Source of the DNA: SIG607 sp045655165
GTDB lineage: Bacteria; Bacillota; Clostridia; Oscillospirales; Acutalibacteraceae
Reading direction: 5' to 3'
Assembly: GCA_045655165.1 (NCBI GenBank)
Contig: JAZOOT010000038.1
Span: 1 to 9,254, forward strand
DNA length: 9,254 bases
Position numbers and translations under genes: made by a program
Notes under the pieces: model-generated
What the model was told of the DNA's origin: nothing
The model's database searches: none
The model's input: only the letters and a program-made list of their open reading frames with translations
Part shown: positions 1-3,786 of the stretch, piece by piece
Position numbering within the stretch: position 1 is the stretch's first letter
Layout of the letters: each line of letters starts with the position of its first letter

Positions 1-40
1 CCGCGGTACGCGTCAGCGTTACCGCGGCTTTTCGCCTTTT
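1..40 (+). terminator. Probable intrinsic terminator of an upstream gene
   Basis: CCGCGGTA (1-8) pairs with TACCGCGG (20-27), and CG/CG extends the stem inward past one bulged base. TTTT follows at 29-32 and again at 37-40. A GC-rich stem with T tracts fits a terminator for a plus-strand gene lying left of the window. It sits at the window edge, so the gene it serves is not visible. Confidence 0.55.
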
Positions 41-178
41 ATACCACTAAAAATTTATCTTTTTAAGGTGCTTTGCAGTTTTATAAGAATAAATTTGTAA
101 CGGTTTCGCAGTTGTGAAAACGCAGTAATACTTTGTGTCTTGCAAGTTTTCGCAACAAGAAAAAGTACAAATTTATCT

Positions 179-236
179 GAAAAACCAATTAATCCCTAAC
201 CGCAACTCCCGAAAGTTGGGTGGGTTGGTGATTAAT
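179..236 (-). terminator. Long stem-loop terminator of the lipoprotein operon
   Basis: On the minus strand, GATTAAT (236-230) pairs with ATTAATC (194-188), and an inner hairpin CAACT/AGTTG (203-207 with 214-218) closes a CCCGAA loop. Partial CC/GG and AA/TT pairing lies between them. On the minus strand the stem is followed by TTGGTTTTTC (189-180). It begins 20 bases after the stop codon of the membrane-protein gene, so it most likely ends that operon. Confidence 0.6.
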
Positions 237-255
237 CGTTTAGGTGGCCGATATA

Positions 256-456
256 TTATTTATTATTATCTTCGTTGTCATTTCCAAACATTTTTGCTAT
301 TCCGGCAAGTATTGTGGCACCTACCATAAGACCGCAAAAAATAGTAGTGTTGCTGCTTGAATAACCGCCAAAAAGATTTGTAAAAAATAAAATAATGCCT
401 ATCGCATACATAATTATTGCAATTAAAGATAAAACGGATTTAAGACCACTGTTCAT
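256..456 (-). CDS. Small two-helix membrane protein, function unknown
   Basis: A 66-residue protein that I do not recognise as a named family. Two hydrophobic stretches, about residues 6-27 and 38-55, are separated by a polar loop (GGYSSSNTT). The C-terminal tail is acidic and Asn-rich (GNDNEDNNK). This predicts a small two-helix inner-membrane protein. The ATG start is preceded by GAGGTAAC at a normal distance. It lies 23 bases downstream of the zinc-ribbon lipoprotein gene on the same strand and is followed by a hairpin terminator, so the two genes probably form one operon. Membrane location of both products suggests a shared envelope role, but nothing in the sequence says which. The codons look normal and there is no sign of truncation. 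Confidence 0.7.
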   Translation of the reverse strand: MNSGLKSVLSLIAIIMYAIGIILFFTNLFGGYSSSNTTIFCGLMVGATILAGIAKMFGNDNEDNNK

Positions 457-479
457 TTTATGTTACCTCATTAATTTAT

Positions 480-731
480 TTATCTTTCTACGGTAAAATC
501 AAAAATCTTGCCGCATTCTTCACAGAAATGAGTGCCATTATAATCCTCACCCTTGCAAACATTAGCTGACTTGGTTCTGCCGATATGTTTACAATAAGGA
601 CATTTAGGTTCGAAATATACCATATTTTCTGTGGTTGTAACCCCGGTAATGTTTTTGCCAGTAGCACCAAAACAACCAGCAAAGCAAAATAGCATTGTAA
701 AAACCAACATACCTACTAATAATTTTTTCAT
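480..731 (-). CDS. Zinc-ribbon lipoprotein, function unknown
   Basis: The start chosen is the ATG at 731 because AAGGAGG lies directly upstream at good spacing; the reading frame extends ten codons further but without a ribosome site. The 83-residue product begins MKK, then a hydrophobic segment, then FAGC with Cys20 as the lipidation residue. The -3 Phe is unusual for a lipobox, the -2 Ala and -1 Gly are typical. The mature part contains CPYC (44-47) and CEEC (70-73), two knuckles of a small zinc ribbon. Such ribbons usually sit in cytoplasmic proteins, so one predicted outside the membrane is odd. It is the first gene of a two-gene operon and is divergent from the Xre regulator, which probably represses it through the palindrome at 780-798. 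The specific function is unknown. Confidence 0.72.
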   Translation of the reverse strand: MKKLLVGMLVFTMLFCFAGCFGATGKNITGVTTTENMVYFEPKCPYCKHIGRTKSANVCKGEDYNGTHFCEECGKIFDFTVER

Positions 732-776
732 AAATAAAACCTCCTTTTTATAGTTCGCCAAGTTACGAACAAATAA

Positions 777-798
777 ATTATACTCAAATTATGAGTAT
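777..798. promoter_or_regulatory. Divergent promoter region with palindromic operator
   Basis: ATACTCA (780-786) and TGAGTAT (792-798) form a perfect 7-bp inverted repeat with a 5-bp centre. The palindrome overlaps a possible plus -10 box (TATACT, 779-784) and a possible minus -10 box (TATAAT, 777-782 reverse complement). No good -35 box matches either, which is common for regulated promoters. Its position between the Xre gene and the lipoprotein operon suggests that it is the operator for this regulator, repressing both directions. That assignment is inference. Confidence 0.55.
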
Positions 799-828
799 GT
801 TAATATGTTTTCAAAGAGGTGGTTATAA

Positions 829-1032
829 GTGGATTATAGAGAGCGAATGCGAAATTTACGTGAAGACAATGATTTAACTCAACAACAAGTTGCAAAAATT
901 ATAAACAAATCGCAACAAGGATATAACCATATAGAAACCGGTAGGGCAGAACTAAAAATTGATGATTTAATTAAACTTTGCGATTTTTACAAAGTTTCGG
1001 CTGATTATTTTATAGGCAGAAAAAACAAATAG
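829..1032 (+). CDS. Small Xre-family helix-turn-helix repressor
   Basis: A 67-residue DNA-binding protein consisting almost wholly of one HTH_3 (Cro/C1-type) domain. The helix-turn-helix is seen at about residues 17-38 (LTQQQVAKIINKSQQGYNHI), followed by ETGRAELKIDDLIKLCDFY and the typical end VSADYFIGR. It starts with GTG at 829, six bases after AGAGGTGG (815-822). There is no partner or sensor domain, so ligand or protein control is not evident. It is transcribed away from the lipoprotein operon, with a palindrome in the shared gap, the usual arrangement of an autoregulating local repressor. Similar single-domain regulators occur in phages, integrative elements and ordinary clostridial chromosomes, so mobility cannot be inferred from it alone. 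A hairpin terminator overlaps its stop codon. Confidence 0.85.
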   Translation: MDYRERMRNLREDNDLTQQQVAKIINKSQQGYNHIETGRAELKIDDLIKLCDFYKVSADYFIGRKNK

Positions 1033-1072
1033 CACCCAATTACGTTTGTGGAATGGGTGCTGTTTTTTGTTT
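1031..1072 (+). terminator. Intrinsic terminator of the Xre gene
   Basis: AGCACCCA (1031-1038) pairs with TGGGTGCT (1054-1061), followed by GTTTTTTGTTTT. The stem begins inside the TAG stop codon of the regulator gene, leaving no room for a downstream co-transcribed gene. Confidence 0.8.
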
Positions 1073-1114
1073 TGGGATAGACACTCTCCGTTTCTTAATC
1101 ACGGCGGAGCCGTG
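1062..1114 (+). repeat. Repeat copy A: GTTTTTTG..GGATA..CTCTCCGT plus palindrome
   Basis: GTTTTTTG (1062-1069), GGATA (1075-1079) and CTCTCCGT (1084-1091) recur in the same order and orientation at 2144-2166, on the other side of the toxin-like gene pair. The copy here is followed by the perfect hairpin CACGGC/GCCGTG (1100-1105 with 1109-1114, loop GGA). TTTCTT (1091-1096) could pair with AAGAAA (1130-1135) around it. The T tract also belongs to the Xre terminator, so part of the match could be coincidental. Confidence 0.4.
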
Positions 1115-1132
1115 GATGTAATCAATGCGAAG

Positions 1133-1162
1133 AAAGGGTGATTCGATACCCTTTTATTTTTT
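1133..1162 (+). terminator. Terminator-like hairpin
   Basis: AAAGGGT (1133-1139) pairs with ACCCTTT (1148-1154), loop of eight bases, followed by a T-rich tail TTATTTTTT. No plus-strand gene lies between it and the previous terminator, so it may be part of the structured repeat region rather than a working terminator. Confidence 0.4.
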
Positions 1163-1208
1163 ACCTATGTGTTAGCACCCCTACATGTTTTTAGTATATT
1201 ATTGTTGT

Positions 1209-1252
1209 AAAAAGGGGGCTGAATATGCATAAGTTTAATCTCCGAATTCAGC
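1209..1252 (-). terminator. Weak terminator of the toxin-like operon
   Basis: GCTGAAT (1218-1224) and ATTCAGC (1246-1252) are perfect inverted repeats with a 21-base loop. On the minus strand the stem is followed by CCCC then TTTTT (1213-1209); on the plus strand by TTTTATTT. The hairpin overlaps the stop codon of the 82-residue gene. The large loop and intervening C run make it a weak or bidirectional terminator. Confidence 0.4.
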
Positions 1253-1483
1253 TTTTATTTGTTCGTTAACTCTCGCATCCATTTTAGGAATAAGTTTTAA
1301 ATCTTCCTCTTTTACGGCAATATCACCTATTGGAGCATGCTCGCCACATAGGTCAAAAAAGACATCCCAAGTCCCATCAATTGATTCTTCTAACCAAATA
1401 ACGCCCTGCATACCTTTATGTACGCCATATTTTGCATATTTTTCTTTTTCAACGATTACTTCAACACAATCAAGATATTTCAT
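1235..1483 (-). CDS. DUF4926-like protein, candidate immunity partner
   Basis: The start chosen is the ATG at 1483, giving 82 residues, because GGAG (1496-1493) lies nine bases upstream. A longer TTG start at 1498 would overlap the previous gene and lose that site. The pattern YLDCVEVIVEK, then GVHKGMQGVIW, then DVFFD and VKEEDLKLI resembles the small beta-barrel family DUF4926 (a leading LDxV, a central GxxG turn, and a terminal DL). This is recognition by eye, not a search. The ATG begins one base after the stop codon of the upstream 185-residue gene, so translation of the two is probably coupled. From memory, DUF4926-type proteins are found next to DUF6883-type proteins, an arrangement that suggests an inhibitor for the upstream protein. 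A cytoplasmic location is predicted, since no signal or membrane segment is present. Confidence 0.6.
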   Translation of the reverse strand: MKYLDCVEVIVEKEKYAKYGVHKGMQGVIWLEESIDGTWDVFFDLCGEHAPIGDIAVKEEDLKLIPKMDARVNEQIKAEFGD

Positions 1484-1484
1484 A

Positions 1485-2042
1485 TTATTTTTCTCCAAAT
1501 GGTGTGTTTAATTGTATAAGTCCATTGGGCTTTACCATCCAACCTGTGATAAAGTTAACGGTGCCTGACTGGTTTTTTCTTGGAATTTCAACGCGAATAT
1601 TAATTCTTTGGCCGTAGCAATTTAATAAACCTAGTTCATAATCACCGTCGATATATTTTTCTAACCCCTGTTTTTTAATTTCGCTTTGCAACCATTTTGA
1701 ATCATCAATAGTATAACCCCAACTGTTAAATAATTTTTCTTTATTGTGAGGGTATCTTCCGTCACGATTGAATAAATACGGGTCAAATTTTGTGTAAGCG
1801 GAATCTGAAGATGCGTTGTCCCATACTTCATTGTAAGGTATGTCTTCAAATATGCAATGGCAAAATGAATGTTGAGGACGTTTTGGCGCTTTCCCCTCTA
1901 AAAACCAACATCCATCAAGCTTAAGACATTCGGCACAGTGCCTGGGGCTTAGGTTGCGATGTATCCACTTTTTCCACTTCTTCTTGGGCGGTATCTTCTT
2001 GCCCCAAACTGCTGCAGAAAACAATTCTTCTAACGAATTCAT
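1485..2042 (-). CDS. DUF6883-like protein with Cys/His motif, candidate toxin
   Basis: A 185-residue protein with a strong ribosome site (GAGGAG) before the ATG. Residues 1-30 are basic (KKIPPKKKWKKW). Residues 36-63 hold HCAECLKLDGC, then HSFCHC, a metal-binding-like Cys/His cluster resembling the C-terminal motif of phage minor head (SPP1 gp7-type) proteins. Residues 84-183 fit the pattern I associate with DUF6883: FDPYLFN, HNKEKLFNSWGY, then a helical stretch, GQRINIRVEI and a final FITGWMV..IQLNTPF. DUF6883 is found as a C-terminal domain of polymorphic toxins and as a free-standing protein. No signal peptide or export domain is present, so delivery, if any, is unclear. It directly precedes a DUF4926-like gene, forming a possible toxin-immunity pair. 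No catalytic residues can be assigned from the sequence. No convincing promoter was seen upstream. Confidence 0.6.
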   Translation of the reverse strand: MNSLEELFSAAVWGKKIPPKKKWKKWIHRNLSPRHCAECLKLDGCWFLEGKAPKRPQHSFCHCIFEDIPYNEVWDNASSDSAYTKFDPYLFNRDGRYPHNKEKLFNSWGYTIDDSKWLQSEIKKQGLEKYIDGDYELGLLNCYGQRINIRVEIPRKNQSGTVNFITGWMVKPNGLIQLNTPFGEK

Positions 2043-2143
2043 AAATATAATACTCCTCTAAAATAAAAATTGCAAATTAATTTACAATAATATTTTAAAA
2101 GGTAAAATTGTGACATTCACCGACATGATTAAATAAAACAGGA

Positions 2144-2268
2144 GTTTTTTGATGGATACTCTCCGTCGGCATAATTTTGACCGCTCCGAGCGGTGCCCAA
2201 AATTATTTGCCTTACTCAAGACTTTGGCAGACCGCAAAACCTATCGCGGTTTTGCGACTGCGCCGACG
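2144..2268. repeat. Repeat copy B and branched palindromic element
   Basis: GTTTTTTG (2144-2151), GGATA (2154-2158) and CTCTCCGT (2159-2166) match copy A. A closed structure follows: CGTCGGC (2164-2170) pairs with GCCGACG (2262-2268). Inside it, ATAATTTT (2171-2178) pairs with AAAATTAT (2199-2206) around ACCGC/GCGGT (2180-2184 with 2190-2194), and CGCAAAACC (2233-2241) pairs with GGTTTTGCG (2248-2256). No gene lies here. A three-way fold of this kind could be a miniature mobile element or a structured RNA; the strand is undetermined. Confidence 0.5.
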
Positions 2269-2273
2269 AACTA

Positions 2274-2350
2274 ATGGTTCTCACAAGACACCTCTCCCAC
2301 CAGAACGAAAAAAACCACCCTATTGGGTGGTTTAGTTCTGGTGGGAGAGG
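2274..2350. repeat. Inverted partial copy of the tRNA-Tyr 3' end
   Basis: CCTCTCCCACCAGAAC (2291-2306) is the exact reverse complement of GTTCTGGTGGGAGAGG (2335-2350), the latter being the acceptor 3' strand, CCA and four following bases of tRNA-Tyr. Farther out, ATGGTTC (2274-2280) on the plus strand equals the 5' half of the tRNA-Tyr T arm, ten bases from the acceptor copy where the real gene has eight. So a degenerate 3' half of a tRNA-Tyr lies in opposite orientation, with the terminator between the two copies. Confidence 0.65.
2308..2333 (-). terminator. Intrinsic terminator of the tRNA operon
   Basis: On the minus strand, AAACCACCC (2333-2325) and GGGTGGTTT (2320-2312) form a 9-bp stem with a 4-base loop, running into a tract of seven T residues (2314-2308). 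It begins five bases after the CCA of tRNA-Tyr. Confidence 0.85.
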
Positions 2351-2423
2351 ATGGATTCGAACCATCGAAGCTAGAAGCAACAGATTTACAGTCTGCCCCC
2401 TTTGGCCACTCGGGAACTCTCCC
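2339..2423 (-). tRNA. tRNA-Tyr (anticodon GTA)
   Basis: Read on the minus strand, the 85-base gene starts GGGAGAG (2423-2417), which pairs with CTCTCCC before the discriminator A and an encoded CCA (2341-2339). The anticodon stem GCAGA/TCTGT encloses CTGTAAA with anticodon GTA at 2389-2387. The T arm ends with GGTTCGAATCC. A long variable arm gives the class II length expected of bacterial tRNA-Tyr. No promoter was found directly upstream, so it is probably co-transcribed with tRNA-Thr across a 181-base spacer and cut out of the joint transcript. Confidence 0.95.
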
Positions 2424-2432
2424 ATATTTAAT

Positions 2433-2604
2433 TGGAGCTGGTGGACGGACGAAGCTTTTCTTTGAAAATCTTCCGTACTCGGTCACCGCACCTTTGGTGC
2501 AGTACCGCCCTCACACTTCGCCACTAAAAACAATTATCAATTGTTTTCTTAACGCGGCTCACCCTCTCAGGGTTCAAGTCCTTTCTTTGGACTTGATTAA
2601 AAAG
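2433..2604. repeat. Structured tRNA spacer with tRNA-Thr 3'-end copies
   Basis: TGGAGCTGGTGGACGGAC at 2433-2450 is an exact 18-bp direct copy of the 3' end of the tRNA-Thr gene (2605-2622), including CCA. On the plus strand GGGTTCAAGTCC (2570-2581) is the exact inverted copy of the tRNA-Thr T arm (2619-2630). GGACTTGA (2589-2596) can pair with the same segment. Between these lie an AT-rich hairpin AAAACAATT/AATTGTTTT (2527-2535 with 2539-2547) and GCACC/GGTGC (2488-2492 with 2496-2500), extendable to CGGT/ACCG. No gene is present. The direct copies resemble attachment-site duplication at a tRNA 3' end. Confidence 0.6.
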
Positions 2605-2680
2605 TGGAGCTGGTGGACGGACTTGAACCCCCGACCTGCTGATTACAAATCAGCTGCTCTACCAACTGAGCTACACCAGC
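2605..2680 (-). tRNA. tRNA-Thr (anticodon TGT)
   Basis: On the minus strand, GCTGGTG (2680-2674) pairs with CACCAGC before the discriminator base T and an encoded CCA (2607-2605); length 76. The D arm is AGCTCAGTTGGTAGAGC, the anticodon stem GCTGA/TCAGC encloses TTTGTAA with anticodon TGT, and the T arm contains GGGTTCAAGTCC. It has its own strong promoter and is the first of two tRNAs in the transcript. Confidence 0.95.
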
Positions 2681-2699
2681 AAAAACAGAACGCTTGAAT

Positions 2700-2728
2700 A
2701 ATATAACACAAGCATTTCAAAATGTCAA
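2700..2728 (-). promoter_or_regulatory. Sigma-A promoter of the tRNA-Thr/Tyr operon
   Basis: On the minus strand, TTGACA (2728-2723) and TATATT (2705-2700) are separated by exactly 17 bases. The expected start is near 2693, about a dozen bases before the mature tRNA-Thr 5' end. Confidence 0.85.
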
Positions 2729-2750
2729 CCCTGTTTTTTGGTTTTTTTAT

Positions 2751-2941
2751 AAAAAACAACTCCCACCCTGCCGTAATGGGCAAATTATAACCTGCAAAAA
2801 CAGCAGGTGGGTACCAGCCGAACGGTTTTGTGCTTCCAACGTCCGCCAAAGCGGGAGGCCTGCATACCCGCCGCCCGAGACAAAGTTCCCTTTAATATGG
2901 TTGTAGGGTTATATAGCCACAGTCCGCGAACAGGGTAGGAT
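2751..2941 (-). ncRNA. ssrS: Probable 6S RNA
   Basis: About 190 nt on the minus strand, lying between its own promoter and a T tract (2756-2751). Ends close as TCCTACCCTG (2940-2931) with CAGGGTGGGA (2770-2761); the one non-Watson-Crick pair is U-G in this direction but C-A in the other, which favours the minus strand. Further pairing runs up a rod: TATAACC/GGTTATA (2913-2907 with 2792-2786), GGGTA/TACCC (2869-2865 with 2813-2809), and a capping hairpin at 2856-2842. A side hairpin ACCTGC/GCAGGT (2808-2803 with 2795-2790) sits on the 3' side, where 6S RNA has its central bubble. The segment GGAAGCACAAAACCG (2837-2823) resembles, from memory, the GAAGC..AAAAC segment of E. coli 6S RNA. 6S RNA binds the housekeeping RNA polymerase holoenzyme by imitating an open promoter. 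The assignment is by structure and size, not by search. Confidence 0.7.
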
Positions 2942-2946
2942 GGATT

Positions 2947-2975
2947 ATTATATTTTATTTTTCGTCAATTTCAAA
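2947..2975 (-). promoter_or_regulatory. Promoter of the 6S-like RNA
   Basis: On the minus strand, TTTGAA (2975-2970) and TATAAT (2952-2947) have a 17-base spacer. The predicted start is near 2941, exactly where the long closing stem of the RNA begins. The promoter overlaps the last codons of the DUF1292 gene, so read-through from that gene is also possible. Confidence 0.65.
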
Positions 2976-3257
2976 TGCGTCTTGCAAACGGTCCATAAAT
3001 GCGTCGGCAATAGTTTCGTATTCGTCATCGTCTTCAATTTCGCAAAAATATTCTTCGCCGTCTTCTTCCATTACCTTAACAATAACAAGTTCGCCTGAAT
3101 CGTCCAAAAGTTTTTTAGGGTCATCGTAAACAGGAAGCATTGCCAAATATCTTGCCTCATCGGTTTCAACGGCGTCTAATATTTCAAAGGAGTATTCTTT
3201 ACCGTCGTCATCGGCTAAAGTTACAATATCAGGGTTATATTCTTTATTTTCTTCCAT
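2955..3257 (-). CDS. DUF1292 family protein
   Basis: A 100-residue, strongly acidic, soluble protein. The segments DIVTLADDDGKEYSFEILDAVE, YLAMLPVYD and then a central LVIVKVMEEDGEEYFCEIEDDDEYETIADAF match the DUF1292 pattern: a short beta-rich domain with a repeated V..DE.G.E..FE.. motif, common in Firmicutes (relatives of B. subtilis YrzB). The length is usual for the family. GGAGG lies seven bases before the ATG. The family has no settled biochemical function; in many Firmicutes it sits beside the Holliday-junction resolvase-like gene yqgF/ruvX, but that neighbour is absent here. It has its own promoter and is followed at once by the promoter of the 6S-like RNA on the same strand. Confidence 0.85.
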   Translation of the reverse strand: MEENKEYNPDIVTLADDDGKEYSFEILDAVETDEARYLAMLPVYDDPKKLLDDSGELVIVKVMEEDGEEYFCEIEDDDEYETIADAFMDRLQDAFEIDEK

Positions 3258-3286
3258 TTTAATACCTCCGTGGGTTTTCTGAATAT

Positions 3287-3315
3287 ATTTTAGCCCAAAA
3301 GAATCGTTTAGTCAA
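3287..3315 (-). promoter_or_regulatory. Sigma-A promoter of the DUF1292 gene
   Basis: On the minus strand, TTGACT (3315-3310), 17-base spacer, TAAAAT (3292-3287). The expected start near 3280 leaves a leader of about 23 bases including the GGAGG site. Confidence 0.8.
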
Positions 3316-3399
3316 TAGCATTTTATGGAAAAATATATGCATAATTATTGGTTTTTAATGCAAAAATGTAAAAAATAAACAAAAGTTATTAAATTTTAC

Positions 3400-3428
3400 T
3401 TGACAAATGGTGCATTATGCTGTATAAT
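3400..3428 (+). promoter_or_regulatory. Perfect consensus sigma-A promoter
   Basis: TTGACA (3400-3405), exactly 17 bases, TATAAT (3423-3428). This is a full consensus match and the strongest promoter in the window, yet no ordinary gene lies downstream of it before the terminator at 3734. It is divergent from the DUF1292 promoter. Confidence 0.85.
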
Positions 3429-3459
3429 AAAGACAACAAAAAGAAAGGGGCTGATACCA

Positions 3460-3498
3460 ATGAAATTGGAAGCCGAACCTGTTTATAAGAACGAATAA
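3460..3498 (+). CDS. Possible 12-residue peptide MKLEAEPVYKNE
   Basis: An ATG nine bases after AAAGGGG opens a 12-codon frame ending TAA, and it is the first start codon of the strong transcript. The peptide has no signal or membrane character and matches nothing I know. The next start-like module begins five bases after its stop, so it could be a leader peptide or simply a chance frame. Confidence 0.3.
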   Translation: MKLEAEPVYKNE

Positions 3499-3733
3499 AC
3501 GAAAGGGGTGAGTCCCAAAATTTAGTTAAACCTTTTTAAAAATAAAAAACCTTTCTTGTTTAATTAGGAGAAGTCCAATGTACAACTAAAACGCAGTTAA
3601 CATTCCTTAGTACGAATATTAAATCATTTCTACCTTTGTTCTGACAACATACTTTATATTATGAAATATAAATTTAAATATAGAAATAGAATTATTATGT
3701 AAGGGTTGTTACCAATGTTTTAAATAAATTAAG

Positions 3734-3772
3734 GCCGATAGATTCAAAAAAGAATCTATCGGCTTGTTTTAC
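3734..3772 (+). terminator. Strong intrinsic terminator
   Basis: GCCGATAGATTC (3734-3745) pairs perfectly with GAATCTATCGGC (3752-3763), loop AAAAAA, followed by TTGTTTTACTTTT. It closes the transcript started at about 3434. Confidence 0.85.
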
Positions 3773-3786
3773 TTTTATAAACTTTT

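Larger units (their letters stand above)
3434..3773 (+). ncRNA. Unidentified transcript of about 340 nt
   Basis: Bounded by a perfect promoter and a 12-bp-stem terminator, with no reading frame longer than 13 codons that carries a ribosome site. It contains four start-site-like modules: AAAGGGG with CCAATG (3444-3462, 12-codon frame); AAAGGGGTG with CCCAAAATTT (3502-3523, start codon absent); AGGAG with CCAATG (3566-3580, reads M-Y-N-stop); and AAGGG with CCAATG (3701-3717, reads M-F-stop). AAAC/GTTT and GAAAGG/CCTTTC (3497-3506 with 3550-3561) could fold over the second module. I do not recognise a known riboswitch or small-RNA family. It may be a regulatory RNA, a ribosome-site decoy, or the remains of decayed genes. 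Confidence 0.55.

Noticed and set aside
135..329. Plus-strand frame of 64 codons
   Set aside because: It runs through the terminator hairpin of the lipoprotein operon and the antisense of the membrane-protein gene, has no ribosome site, and its product shows no family features.
1484..1498. TTG start for the DUF4926-like gene
   Set aside because: The ATG at 1483 has GGAG at the right distance, and the TTG start would use that same GGAG as codons.
2043..2150. Promoter of the toxin-like operon
   Set aside because: Several AT-rich -10-like hexamers exist on the minus strand, but none is paired with a credible -35 box at 16-18 bases, so no site is called.
2193..2697. Several frames on both strands over the tRNA block
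   Set aside because: They translate tRNA genes and their spacers, and the stable-RNA assignments explain the sequence fully.
2694..2906. Plus-strand frame across the 6S-like region
   Set aside because: The region has promoter, stems and T tract of a minus-strand RNA, and the frame lacks a ribosome site.
2751..2941. SRP RNA, RNase P RNA or tmRNA, or 6S on the plus strand
   Set aside because: The SRP apical motif, the RNase P conserved blocks and the tmRNA tRNA-like ends are absent. On the plus strand the closing stem would contain a C-A mismatch and lacks an immediate T tract.
3661..3702. 13-codon frame MKYKFKYRNRIIM
   Set aside because: There is no ribosome-site-like sequence before its ATG, and the tract is AT-rich, so a chance frame is more likely.
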